From Epiperipatus broadwayi (Eukaryota; Onychophora; Udeonychophora; Euonychophora; Peripatidae): a DNA stretch of 64,000 nucleotides. The position numbers and the translations under genes were made by a program. This document shows positions 27,101 through 37,690 of this stretch, one piece after another. Positions within the stretch are counted from its first letter, which is position 1; each line of letters begins with the position of its first letter. The stretch lies in the NCBI GenBank assembly GCA_028023455.1, contig JAQFVV010012489.1, positions 4,142,575 to 4,206,574 of the forward strand. Reading direction: 5' to 3'. The notes under the pieces are model-generated. The model was not told the origin of the DNA, made no database searches, and worked only from the letters and a program-made list of their open reading frames with translations.

Positions 27101-28155
27101 TCTAAATGGAATTAATTATAAGAATATTTTTAATACTATTATTAGTTTAATTGTTCAGATATGTTATGTTAATAAATTAATATATTGCACATCTGTGTTT
27201 TAAATAAACCCAGCATAAGGTATTTGTATTAGTAAAAATATAACTTAAAAAAATTTAATCATGTATTTTATTTTATGGCAGGTCAAATATGTTTAGAAAT
27301 TATTACACCACATGTCTGAATGCATATATGTAAAATTTAATCATTTTTTTTTAAATTTTATTAAATGTCAAGTGAAATGTATTCATTGTATATTATTAAA
27401 TGTCAATTGAAATGTATTTATTGCAAATTATAAAATGCATGACTATGCATATACATATGTGTTTTAAGTAAACCCATTAAGTGGTATTGTAAATCAATGT
27501 AATAACTTGAATTTTGTATTAATCATGTAAATCACAATGTGATGATTATTTAATTGTATATTACTCTAAATCAGAAAGCGTAATTGATAGGTGCATAGCC
27601 ATATTCTAAAGACATTAATATCATTTTTATTGTTATTAATAAACTTGTATCAATTTTTAAAATTATTTCAGTGAACATAATTCAAAATGGTTTTTAGAAT
27701 ATTATATCTTCTCTTGATCATAGCAAAAGTAATAGAGCTGATTTTGTCTGAGCTAGATTCAAGCACAACAGGCTGATATATAAAAGGGTATGTATAATTA
27801 GTGCAGGGGCATCCAGTTGACATTGTCCTAGTTTGACATGAAGATTATGCTCTTCAAAGTCCATGTACTACATTATATTTTAATTTAGTATATTAATAGT
27901 TAACAATCATATTAATGAGTACTAAATGGCCAGAGCAGTGATGAGGATTACCATGTTTTAATATTACAGCATTATTGTTTAGATTTTTAAAAATGTATAT
28001 TCTATGTATTAGCACTGAAGTTTGTGCATCCAAATTAAGGTTCAAATAATTGCCCTATCTGGAAAAGGCTAAATAATTGATCTGGTCTACAGTACACCCA
28101 TTTAAAATCCAATCAAAAGACTGACTATTGATTTAATTTTATTATTGATAATTCT
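20959..28155. other. AT-rich non-coding stretch
   Basis: No supported gene. Contents: a TA microsatellite (24122-24152); two related AATGTTATAAT...AACCT..AATAGTGATATATATA segments at about 24240 and 25120 bounding an 880-bp segment of unknown origin; a 200-bp imperfect tandem repeat (25686-26160); and two slightly less AT-rich patches (21574-21704 minus strand, 23880-24110 plus strand) discussed under findings. The remainder is low-complexity. Confidence 0.5.
25686..26160 (+). repeat. Imperfect tandem repeat, unit about 200 bp, 2.3 copies
   Basis: Units begin at about 25686, 25885 and 26092 with GCAGAATAT.GTTAAG-type starts. They share TTATTATACAAATATTTG, AAATACAGT and a TATAGTATACAA block. 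The third unit is cut short. There are internal length differences and no coding frame. Confidence 0.75.
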
Positions 28156-28359
28156 AGATAATAAATGGTTATTCCTATTTGAGTATTTACTTATACTTAT
28201 TGATAATTTGGCTGCAGAAAGGAGTTTGCTATTAACAAAGGAGACCCTTAAAGAAACCGAGCAGGGCAAATTCCTAATGTCAACTCCATACATTCTTGTT
28301 GTTGCAGCTGTTATTACTATGTGATTATTCATATAGTATATGAACATGGATGGGCTGCT

Positions 28360-28386
28360 CACCAACACGCATTAGCCAGCGTGGTG
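28360..28386 (+). other. GC-rich hairpin in the LINE 5' UTR
   Basis: CACCA-ACA-CGC pairs with GCG-TGGTG around an ATTAGCCA loop, giving an 8-bp stem with a 3-nt bulge. A similar CACCAACNCGCATT...CAGCGTGGTG sequence is common, from memory, in insect RTE elements, so it is probably an inherited element feature, perhaps regulatory. Confidence 0.6.
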
Positions 28387-28513
28387 AGTTTATTGGCTTT
28401 TTACCTCTGAGTTTAAGATCAAGAAACACCATGGTCTTTCTTCTCAGTGCCTGATAAGGCAGAATGAATGTTTGTGTAAATGATAAATATTTTTCCAATA
28501 CATATATACAATT

Positions 28514-31471
28514 ATGACAGACAAAAATAAAGCATGGCCCTTATTCCCAGGAGGCTGTAAAGTCACCAACCAAGGCAGCGGTTGGTGGCCGAAGGCGGAG
28601 GGTGCTAAGAATCCCCTGATTGTGGACCCAGGCTGCCATTTGATGACGACTTTTTATTTAGGTACTTACAACTGCAGATCACTTTCAAGTGAAGGAAGAT
28701 TGCAAGAATTAGAAGAAGAATTGTCTTATATTAAATGGGACATTATTGGACTTTGTGAAGTTAGAAGAAAAGGTGAAGAAACAATTGATTTAAAAAGTGG
28801 ACATATACTCTATTATAAAGGCACACATATTGGAAATACAAGTGGAGTAGGATTCATTATAAATAAAAAGTGGAAGAACAATATTGTGGAGATTGATGGT
28901 GTATCGGACAGAGTTGCAAGATTAGTTATACAACTTAATAGCAGATACCAAATGCAGATAATTCAGGTTTATGCCCCAACAAGTTCTCATAGTGATGAAG
29001 TAGTAGAAGATTTTTATATGGATGTACAAAAGGCTTTTGATCAGAGTAAACAACATTTTAAAATTGTTATGGGAGACTTTAATGCTAGAATTGGTAGACA
29101 AATGAAAGATGAAATTGCTGTAGGTAATTTTGGTTATGGTAATAGAAATGAGAGAGGACATAGACTTGTGGAGTTTGCAGAAAAAGAAAAACTTTATATT
29201 ATGAATTCATTTTTTGAGAAAAATGTTAAAAGAAAATGGACATGGAAGCATCCAAATGAAGGTACAGCAGAATTGGATTATATTTTGACTAACAGGAAAT
29301 ACATATTTCAAGATTGTAATGTTCTTAATAAATTTAACACAGGAAGTGATCATCGATTAGTAAGGTGTAAGTTACGTGTTAATGTAAAACTAGAGAGACA
29401 AAAATTATTGAGAAAAACAATATTTACAGTTGATATTCCTAATCTTCAGAAACATTCTAATGAATTTAAATTAGAACTTACAAATAGGTTTCAAGTGTTA
29501 GGAGATTTTGAACATGATTCAGATTTGAATGAAATTAATATGAAAATAACTGATACACTTTTAAAAACTGCAACAAACATAGCTGGTAGAAAAAAGCAGC
29601 AATTGACTAATAAAATTTCTACTGAGACTAGAGAATTTATGAAGAAAAGAAGGAATATGAAGATATACAAAAATGATGTATTAAAAAGAATTGAATATCT
29701 CGAATTTTGTAAAATGGTACGGAAAAGAGTTGAAAATGATATAAGAAAGTATAACTGTGAAATAGCAAGGAAAGCTGTAGAAGAAAATAAAAGTCTCAAG
29801 AATGTTAAACAACATTTTGGTATTGGTAGGAAATTTATATCTGCAATAAGAAAAAAAGATGGAATTATTACTAAAAAGAGAGATGACATCATGAAATTGG
29901 TAGAAGATTTTTATCAAGAATTATATAGTAATAAAGAACAAGTACCTCCTATATCTATTACATCTTCCGAATTGCCCAGAATTTTAAATGAAGAAGTGAG
30001 ACATGCAATTAAATGTATGAAGAAAGGAAAGGCTCCAGGAAATGATGGAATTATAATTGATATATTAAAAGAAGGAGGTGAAGAAATAGAAACAATTTTA
30101 GCAAAGTTATATACCAAATGTCTAAATGATAAAGATGTACCAGAAGATTGGAAGAATGCAGTAATAATATTAATATTTAAAAAAGGTGATAAAGAAGATA
30201 TTAGAAATTACAGACCTATCAGCCTTTTATCAGTTTTATATAAAATTTTTACCAAGATAATTACAACTCATCTACAGAGAACTTTGGATTTCCACCAACC
30301 AAGAGAACAAGCTGGATTTAAAAGTGGTTTTAGTACAATAGATCATATCCAGGTATTGAGAGAAGTCATAGAAAGGACAAATGAATATGAGTTGTCATTA
30401 TGTTTTGGATTTGTAGATTATGAAAAGGCATTCGATTCTATACACATTTCTTCAGTGATTAAAGCATTGGATCATCAAGGTATAGATCCAGGATATTGTC
30501 ATATTTTAAAGAATATTTATAAAAATGCAACAGCAACAATTAGATTACATAATGATACTGGAAAAATCAACATTGAGAAAGGTGTAAGGCAAGGTGACTC
30601 CATATCTCCAAAACTTTTTACAGCAGTGCTGCAAGAAGTATTTTGTGGATTAAAATGGGAAACTAAAGGAATGAAAGTAAATGGAGAGTATTTAAGTCAT
30701 TTAGATTTTGCAGATGATGTAGTTGTTTTTGCAAATAATGCTTCAGAGCTGCAGGAAATGTTGCAGGAGTTAGCAGATGAAAGTAGAAAAGTAGGACTAA
30801 AGATAAATGTTAAAAAGACTAAAGTAATGTTTAATCGATTTGCTCAAAATATGAAAATAAAGATTGATTATGAAGAATTAGAAGAAGTTAACAGTTACAA
30901 ATACCTAGGTCAGATTATTAATACAGATGGAAACATAATGGAGGAAATTAATCATAGAATTAAACTTGGTTGGAGTGCTTTTGGTAGAAATAACTTGATA
31001 CTAAAAGGAAATATGCCTATGTGTTTGAAAAGAATGGTTTTTAACAAATGTGTTTTACCAGTTCTTACTTATGGATCTGAGACTTGGACACTTAATAGAA
31101 GAGCAATACAGAGACTTCAGACCACTCAAAGGAGTATGGAGAGATGTATGTTGGGAGTAACAAGAAGAGATCGAAAACGCAATGTATGGGTAAGACAACA
31201 AACAGGTGTTACTGACCTTATTGAAAAAATTAAAAGATTGAAATGGAGTTGGGCTGGACATATTGCTAGAAGAAATGATAATAGATGGACAATTGAAATT
31301 TTAAACTGGATTCCAAGAGATTGTAAAAAACCCAGAAAGAGACCACATGTGAGATGGATGGATGAAATAAAAAAATGCGCAGGGGTGTTGTGGAAAAGAG
31401 AAGCTAAAGATCAGAGAAGATGGATTAAACTTGGAGAGACCTTCATCCTGCAGTGGATTGATAATGGTTGA
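28514..31471 (+). CDS. LINE endonuclease/reverse transcriptase (RTE-like), intact 985 aa
   Basis: The protein nicks target DNA and copies its own RNA at the nick. Residues 48-282 form an APE-type endonuclease: TYNCRSL (N53), CEVRR (E82), QVYAPTS (Y153), GDFNA (D188, N190), LDYIL (D255) and SDH (278-280) are all present. The reverse transcriptase spans about 485-800: GKAPGNDG, NYRPISLL (565-572), FVDYEKAFD (D635), VRQGDSISP, FADD (732-735, catalytic DD) and YKYLGQII. The tail (about 860-985) has the RTE-type block GWSAFGR, SMERCMLGVTRR, WAGHIARR and RPHVRWMDEIKKCAG. No catalytic residue is missing. The first ATG is at 28514, but residues 1-43 look like read-through of 5' UTR and the ATG at 28643 (M44) is a possible true start. 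Antisense open frames inside it are shadows. The assignment rests on motifs; the RTE clade call is from family knowledge. Confidence 0.95.
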   Translation: MTDKNKAWPLFPGGCKVTNQGSGWWPKAEGAKNPLIVDPGCHLMTTFYLGTYNCRSLSSEGRLQELEEELSYIKWDIIGLCEVRRKGEETIDLKSGHILYYKGTHIGNTSGVGFIINKKWKNNIVEIDGVSDRVARLVIQLNSRYQMQIIQVYAPTSSHSDEVVEDFYMDVQKAFDQSKQHFKIVMGDFNARIGRQMKDEIAVGNFGYGNRNERGHRLVEFAEKEKLYIMNSFFEKNVKRKWTWKHPNEGTAELDYILTNRKYIFQDCNVLNKFNTGSDHRLVRCKLRVNVKLERQKLLRKTIFTVDIPNLQKHSNEFKLELTNRFQVLGDFEHDSDLNEINMKITDTLLKTATNIAGRKKQQLTNKISTETREFMKKRRNMKIYKNDVLKRIEYLEFCKMVRKRVENDIRKYNCEIARKAVEENKSLKNVKQHFGIGRKFISAIRKKDGIITKKRDDIMKLVEDFYQELYSNKEQVPPISITSSELPRILNEEVRHAIKCMKKGKAPGNDGIIIDILKEGGEEIETILAKLYTKCLNDKDVPEDWKNAVIILIFKKGDKEDIRNYRPISLLSVLYKIFTKIITTHLQRTLDFHQPREQAGFKSGFSTIDHIQVLREVIERTNEYELSLCFGFVDYEKAFDSIHISSVIKALDHQGIDPGYCHILKNIYKNATATIRLHNDTGKINIEKGVRQGDSISPKLFTAVLQEVFCGLKWETKGMKVNGEYLSHLDFADDVVVFANNASELQEMLQELADESRKVGLKINVKKTKVMFNRFAQNMKIKIDYEELEEVNSYKYLGQIINTDGNIMEEINHRIKLGWSAFGRNNLILKGNMPMCLKRMVFNKCVLPVLTYGSETWTLNRRAIQRLQTTQRSMERCMLGVTRRDRKRNVWVRQQTGVTDLIEKIKRLKWSWAGHIARRNDNRWTIEILNWIPRDCKKPRKRPHVRWMDEIKKCAGVLWKREAKDQRRWIKLGETFILQWIDNG

Positions 31472-31575
31472 TGATGATGATTGATAATTCTGATGAACTT
31501 ATGATTAATTATAATTTTAGTTACTCCAAGGATTTAACTGGGCTGATCTCTCAGAGAGTTCTTATGATTTCTCAT

Positions 31576-31693
31576 GTTGGTATAATATATAACATTTCTT
31601 ATATATATATATATTGTAACGTTTATTTATATAAGTTGGTATAATATATAACATTTCTTATATATATATATATTGTAACGTTTATTTATATAA
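31576..31693 (+). repeat. Perfect 59-bp tandem duplication across the LTR A left junction
   Basis: Two identical 59-bp units (31576-31634 and 31635-31693) each hold 39 bp of flank, including a TA run, plus the first 20 bp of LTR A (TGTAACGTTTATTTATATAA). It must postdate insertion of element A and is recent, since the units are identical. Confidence 0.9.
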
Positions 31694-32061
31694 GTTGCAA
31701 ATATATTGGCATTTGGTAAAAGCTAAAAAAGTAGATTTAGATTTTTTTTTTGATTAGTATAATTTTTGTTAAAATGTGCAATGAAAGTTAAAATTGTCAT
31801 TCTTATTTTTTTTTTATCTAATTGGAAATAAAAATTGGAAAGAATAAATGACATGCCGATTACTAATCCAGATAAATTAAAAGAATTCCAAAAGTATAAG
31901 CTAAAAGAAAAATATTTTTAGCTAATTAAAGATGGAAGAATAATGCTAAAAAAAATTAAGACTTTGTAATTTAAATTTAAGAGAGAGTGTACAAGATTAT
32001 TATTTTATATGCTGATAAAAAGACAAAAGAGTGCGCAGAAGTTTCATAAACTGGATCACGA

Positions 32062-32090
32062 TATAAAAAGGAGAAGACAACTTCAATCTA
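32062..32090 (+). promoter_or_regulatory. Candidate core promoter in LTR A
   Basis: TATAAAAA (32062-32069) is followed 12 bases later by an initiator-like CTTCAATCT (32081-32089). The spacing is slightly short for a standard TATA-to-start distance. The second LTR keeps the same motif near 34227. Inferred only from sequence. Confidence 0.4.
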
Positions 32091-32366
32091 GGTCTTCTCT
32101 TTAACTTCTAGTTACGTCTCTGAAAGTTGGAGGTTTTTGCAAGCATAACCTGTGGCAAGAAATATAGTTCTACACAGGTATGCCCCTTGCTATACCAAGC
32201 TGTTATGCAAGCATGGAAATTGGACTTGTGAAGACTGCTTTTTACAATAAAAGGGTCACTACAACCATGCCTTTTCTCCAGCTATAGAACGGAACAATAA
32301 TGGAAGATGCCGGCAGGAGAGACCAATGGAAATTCTCATGATCTGGGATCCCATAAACTTACATGA

Positions 32367-32380
32367 ACTTACCGGTAAGT
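32367..32380 (+). other. Splice-donor-like perfect palindrome in LTR A (second copy 34530-34543)
   Basis: ACTTACCGGTAAGT is a perfect 14-bp palindrome that contains the consensus 5' splice site CG|GTAAGT, and by symmetry the same on the minus strand. It lies about 300 bp after the candidate TATA box and is identical in both LTRs although the flanks have diverged. Confidence 0.5.
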
Positions 32381-33113
32381 TAAGAATAAATTTTCCTGAT
32401 AGTGACTTAAAAGTTTGCAAACAATTATTTATCTAAGCTTAGACTACCATCCTGATATAGACTTTTCTTTTCATATTCAAGAGACTTTCTAATAAAGAAA
32501 TTTATACAAGATCTTGGGACATTATTAAATTGCTTTAATTGCTTAATCTCACTGTTTTTGTTAATCAATTCAGTATCTGGATTAGTGTGTGTGTACTTTC
32601 CTGTTTAGTTAATACGTAATTTAACTTATAAATATTTTTAGTTTGATAGAATAAAAGAGATTTTACTTTTATCAACCTTTTCATTGTGCGTTATTAATAA
32701 TAGTTATTATTTTTTTAGTATTAAATTTATTATTAGTTTAATAAGATTTAAAATGGAATTTACCTTGCCAATATGTTTAAACAAGCCCAGGAATAATAAT
32801 CAAAAAGGAGAAAATAATTCTTGTTACGGTATGATGCAATACCGATTTGTTTAAAAAATTTTTTCTTTTTAATTTGCGAGATGTTATGTGACGGTTTCAG
32901 TGAGTTCTTGTAGAACTCAGGCACCTATCAAATAAATTAAAAGCTGATCTTGTCGATAGCATAATTCTCAACAATTACTTGGCCGAGTTGATCAGGAAAT
33001 ATAGCTGTGTTTTTAGGATAGATATACAACTTTCTTCTTTTTGACATAGCTTGATCAACTCACGTGCAGATTATATTAGCGTGTAGAGGCCTAGAAATAC
33101 AGAAAATGTTATA

Positions 33114-33839
33114 ATGGCTTACCCAACTAGGACTTCGATTTAACAACTACAACCTGAGATAAGTTGTAATGATATAGAACATTACAACGATGACCCAACG
33201 AAACTCACAGCCAGAAAATAAATAGTAATTTTTAAAAAAAAAAAAAATTATAAAAAACTAACTTATTAAACCCTGATTATTATAATATAAAAAAATATAT
33301 TTTTTAATATGACTTCCAGAAAGAAAAAAAATATATGTATATTTTTTGATATGTCTAAAAAAAAACACGATCGTGGCTGATGTAGACATAAGTCACAAGT
33401 ATTTGATGGGGTAGGTGGTTACTCAAGAGGAGAAAATATAGCCCCGAGTCCTAGTATGCAGTATATTAATGTAAGACCACCTTTATATGCCCATTAGACT
33501 ATTTCTAGCAAGGATCCCAATAAAGGGAATGGCGGACCAAGTTGCTGTGAGCCTGTATAACTCAAAACAAGCAACGCTCGTTAGTGCTTATAACTTGGGC
33601 TTCTTATCATTACTATTACACTAAAGTGGAAAGAACACAGATGAATGTTGAAATATTTTCCATTCCCACCATGTTAGATGTAAAAGTGGGCATTAAAGCC
33701 AAACGTCGCTTGTGAATGAATCTACAGAATATATCAGCACGCTACTACAAAAAAAAAAAAACCAATATGAATTTGAAAACTTAAGAATAAATTTAGTGTA
33801 AACCCCTATTTTATTCTTATCTCCTGTAGCTGGTGGTAT
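33114..33839 (+). other. Internal region of element A (non-coding)
   Basis: 726 bp without an open frame of note. It begins A-TGGCTTACCCAACTAGGACT, the candidate primer site, then A-rich DNA, and a slightly GC-richer middle (33365-33720) with multiple stops in all frames. No convincing polypurine tract precedes the right LTR. Confidence 0.75.
33115..33137 (+). other. Candidate tRNA primer-binding site of element A
   Basis: TGGCTTACCCAACTAGGACT followed by TCG starts one base after the LTR. With small gaps it follows the lysine-tRNA type site TGGCGCCCAACGTGGGGC (family knowledge) and continues into TCGA as that tRNA complement does. It is degenerate, so the tRNA identity is tentative. Confidence 0.5.
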
Positions 33840-35279
33840 TGTAACATTTATTTATATATGTCGCAAATATATTGGCATTTGGTAAAAGCTAAAAAAGTAA
33901 ATTTAGATTTTTTTTTTGATTAGTATAATTTTTGTTAAAACGTGCAATGAAAGTTAAAATTGTCATTCTTATTTTTTTTTATCTAATTGAAAATAAAAAT
34001 TGGAAAGAATAAATGACATGCAGATTACTAATCCAGATAAATTAAAAGAATTCCAAAAGTATAAGCTAAAAGAAAAATATTTTAGCTAATTAAAGATGGA
34101 AGAATAATGCTAAAAAAAATTAAGACTTTGTAATTTAAATTTAAAAGAGAGTGTACAAGATTATTATCTTATATGCTGATAAAAAGACAAAAGAGTGTGC
34201 AGAAGTTTCATAAACTGGATCACAATATAAAAAGGAGAGGACAACTTCAATCTAGGTCTTCTTTTTAACTTCTAGTTACGTCTCTGAAAGTCGAGGTTTT
34301 CGTGAGCATAACCTGTGGCAAAAAATATACTTCTACACAGGTATGCTTCTTGCTGTACCAAGCTGTCACACAAGCATGGAAACAGGACTTGTAAAGACCA
34401 CTTTTTACAATAAAAGGGTCACTACAACCATGCCTTTTCTCCAGCTATAGAATGGAACAATAATGGAAGACACTGGCAGGAGAGACCAATGGAAATTCTC
34501 ATGATCTGGGATCCCATAAACCTACATGAACTTACCGGTAAGTTAAGAATAAATTTTCCTGATAGTGACTTAAAAGTTTGCAAACAATTATTTATCTAAG
34601 CTTAGACTACCATCCTGATATAGACTTTTCTTTTCGTATTCAAGAGACTTTCTAATAAAGAAATTTATACAAGATCTTGGGACATTATTAAATTGCTTTA
34701 ATTGCTTAATCTCACTGTTTTTGTTAATCGATTCAGTATCTGGATTAGTGTGTGTGTACTTTCCTGTTTAGTTAATACGTAATTTAACTTATAAATATTT
34801 TTAGTTTGATAGAATAAAAGAGATTTTACTTTTATCAACCTTTTCATTGTGCATTATTAATAATAGTTATTATTTTTTTAGTATTAAATTTATTATTAGT
34901 TTAATAAGATTTAAAATGGAATTTACCTTGCCAATATGTTTAAACAAGCCCAAGAATAGTAATCAAAAAGGAGAAAATAATTCTCGTTACGGCATGATGC
35001 AATACCGATTAGTTTAAAAACATTTTTTTCTTTTTAATTTGCGAGATGTTATGTGATGGTTTCAGTGAGTTCTTGTAGAACTCTGGCACCTATCAAATAA
35101 ATTAAAAGCTGATCTCGTCGATAGCATAATTCTCAACAATTACTAGGCCGAGTTGATCAGGAAATATAGCTGTGTTTTTAGGATAGAAATACAACTTTCT
35201 TCTTTTTTGACATAGCTTGATCAACTTGTGCACAGTTTATATTAACGTGTAGAGGCCTAGAAATATGGAAAATGTTATA
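33840..35279 (+). repeat. LTR A, right copy
   Basis: 1440 bp, the same length as the left copy, ending AAAATGTTATA and followed by ATATATATAGTG. It keeps the TATA-like box and donor palindrome. Confidence 0.92.
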
Positions 35280-35648
35280 ATATATATAGTGATATTGAAC
35301 ATTACTTTAATACTATTTTATTTTAATATCTTTACTTTAATAATATCTCTTATATATAGAATATTATATCTTAAATTTTGTAATTAAATTTATATTAAAT
35401 CATTAATTGCAATATTTTGAACTGGGGTTGATGATGATTTGCCATGACTCCATATATTACTCTAATATCCTTCCAAAGAGAGAGAAATATTGAGAATTTT
35501 TAATCATAGACATAACAAACATTTGATGCCCTTTTTTTCTTCCATTACTAAATAACGGAGTAATTGATCATTTTATAAATATAAATAGGTCAATCTTCTG
35601 CTTATTTAGTGCTAAAATAAACTTGAGAATATTCAAAACAATAGTTTT

Positions 35649-36286
35649 AAAAAATAATAATTATTCTTTACAACAGCTATATAATCAAATAATAATTTTA
35701 TACATAAAAAGCTTTTTCAGCACCTGCTTTGGTGCCCTTTTCAAATGTTACTACTCTATTTAATGTTAACGAATCACCTGACATAAAACCATCCAGTGTC
35801 CAATAATGGAATTAAAACAAACAATAATAATATAATAATTAAAACAAATCAAAACCCCCATATATAAATTCAATAATTACAAAACGATTGTCTATATCAT
35901 AACAATATTTTTAACAATAAGACTTCTACAAATTTGTTTAATAATTGTTTGATTAATAATGAATGGAAAAGTATATAAGTTGATATATATCATTGTTTAA
36001 AAAATTGAATGTAATATTGTTTAACATATGGTTATGATATAATCAATTGTTTTGTAATTATTGAATTTATATATGGGGGTTTTGAATTGTTTTTATTTAT
36101 ATTGTTATTGTTTGTTTTAATTCCATTATTGGACACTGGATTTTTTTAATATCAGGTGATTTGTTAATGTTGAGGAGAGTAATAAAATTTGAAAAGGGTA
36201 CTAAAGCAGGTGCTGAAAAAAAGTTTTTTATGTATAAAATTATTATTTAATTATATAGTCATTGTAAAGAATTATTATTTATTTAT
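35649..36286. repeat. Hairpin-type inverted repeat, arms about 270 bp
   Basis: Left arm about 35649-35921 and right arm about 36003-36286 are imperfect reverse complements around an ~80-bp loop. Mirrored blocks include CTTTACAA at the tips, CAGCACCTGCTTTGGT/ACTAAAGCAGGTGCTG, CAGTGTCCAATAATGG/CCATTATTGGACACTG and CCCCCATATATAAATTCAAT/ATTGAATTTATATATGGGGG. It has no coding capacity; the frame 36189-36383 is a by-product. Likely a fold-back MITE; no second copy was seen in the window. Confidence 0.88.
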
Positions 36287-37494
36287 TTTTACAATTATTT
36301 TGTGGAAGAACAGCATAAGGATTTTTATTCCTTTCCAATTTTGGTTTAAAATAATGTATATTTGTTGCAACATAAAAAGATAGCACTGAATTTCCAATTG
36401 TTATCTAGTAATTTTTCTATTCATCTACTATGTCTGTATATTGTACTTGACTACATATTCTGAAATATATTTTTATGATATGTTTTGCCCAAATGATGAT
36501 TCAAAAATCAACACAAAACAGAGAAGAAATAAAATGACTTGTTGTTAAGTCTGCAATTGATTTCTTCTTCAACACGTATTTAGAGAAACACTATGAACTT
36601 AATACATTAAGGTTTGAAGCCACACAATATTAATATTTTAACACAAAAAAATCAGAGACAGATAATAAACAAAAGTATTTCTTAATTGTTTCTTAAATAA
36701 ATAAAAAAACATGTCTTAGAATCATGTAAATAAAATTATTTTTATATTTTTGATTCTCAGTATTTGAATTCATAATGAAGTCCCTATATTTTGATTACAT
36801 GAAGTAATAAATAAAACATATATATATAAACAAAATAAAAAATAAGGATTAGGTTAGATAAATATTTTTTATTTAAAAAATTACAGTTATTCATATATTC
36901 TTTTAATGCTTTTTTGAAGTTAGCTAAATTAACAATTATTAATGAAATATATATTTATCTCAAAATTTCTAAAATAATTTTCCATAAATTTTTATTCTTA
37001 CACAATAATAATAAATTATTTACAATATTTCATTTATTAATAATCTCCTTGCTATGATATAAATTAATCTTTCCTATGATTATTATCAATATTTATTTAT
37101 CACATAGCATTTAAATTTAAAGTTATTTTGTTAGCAATTTATTTCAATATTGTTCTAGATCTAGTTTAAAATATCAAATAACTGTAATTCAACAATTATA
37201 ATTCTTCTATAAAAGTTATTGTGGTAAAAAAAACAAAAGCAAATAACACCATAAAAGATATCTAACAACATGTCCAATAATTAAATCAATATCATTCCAT
37301 TATCATCAAAAGAAATACCTAAGTGAATTAAGAAAAAAAACATCGAAATTACAAAATGCTCTCTTATGCTTTTTACATTTTCAATTAAACTAAACACAGT
37401 ACCATAAGTGAATGATAATATGTGTAATTATTTTTGTAAGAATGGAAGTTATAGTAGTAATAATAGTAATATTTGAAATACAGATATTCTTCAT
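36287..37494. other. AT-rich stretch without features
   Basis: Low-complexity AT-rich DNA. No gene, inverted repeat or recognised element was seen. Confidence 0.6.
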
Positions 37495-37690
37495 ATATGT
37501 GGAGCTTAATTGTAAATATAAGGGATTTGAACATGGACCTTCAAGCACCTTCAACTATCCACACTATCTCTTACCACTGATATACATGGCCACACACATG
37601 TAAACAGATAAATAATCACCAATATACGTATTTCATGCTGAACCAGCAATCATCAGTTGATCCAGATTATCATCTCCCATATATATATAA
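37495..37690 (-). repeat. R1 dispersed repeat, copy d (best preserved)
   Basis: Reading the minus strand, the unit runs from GGGAGATGATAATCTGGATC through GTGATTATTTATCTG and the A-box-like TATATCAGTGGTAAGAG to the B-box-like GTTCAAATCCC and ends CTCCACATATATG. The ends form a short inverted pair (CATATATGTGGAG and CTCCCATATATAT). This copy gives the clearest consensus for the family. Confidence 0.7.

Larger units (their letters stand above)
28156..31479 (+). mobile_element. Apparently full-length RTE-type LINE
   Basis: Contains one long endonuclease/reverse transcriptase ORF with short flanking UTRs and a 3' end of GATGATGATG-type repeats, as expected of the RTE clade, which lacks poly(A) tails. 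The 12-bp direct repeat ATTGATAATTCT occurs at 28144-28155 and 31480-31491 and is my preferred target duplication. A 10-bp alternative (ATTGATAATT at 28199-28208) would move the 5' end to 28209. An intact ORF, defined ends and the presence of at least five decayed relatives in the same window make it the best candidate for a currently or recently active element here. Confidence 0.82.
31674..33113 (+). repeat. LTR A, left copy
   Basis: 1440-bp LTR. It carries a TATA-like box, a strong splice-donor-like palindrome and several AATAAA signals, so it looks like a complete promoter plus leader. It pairs with 33840-35279. Confidence 0.92.
31674..35279 (+). mobile_element. LTR element A: long LTRs, no coding capacity
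   Basis: Two direct repeats of exactly 1440 bp each flank a 726-bp internal region. LTRs start TGTAAC and end GTTATA. ATAT is present just outside both ends, a possible 4-bp target duplication in AT-rich DNA. A primer-site-like sequence sits one base after the left LTR, which gives plus orientation. No gag or pol frame is present anywhere, so it is non-autonomous. The two LTRs differ at many sites, mostly CpG versus TpG/CpA, so the insertion is not recent. Confidence 0.9.

Noticed and set aside
28922-31261. Several 66-133 codon open frames opposite or inside the LINE ORF
   Set aside because: They are antisense or out-of-frame shadows of the A-rich LINE coding sequence.
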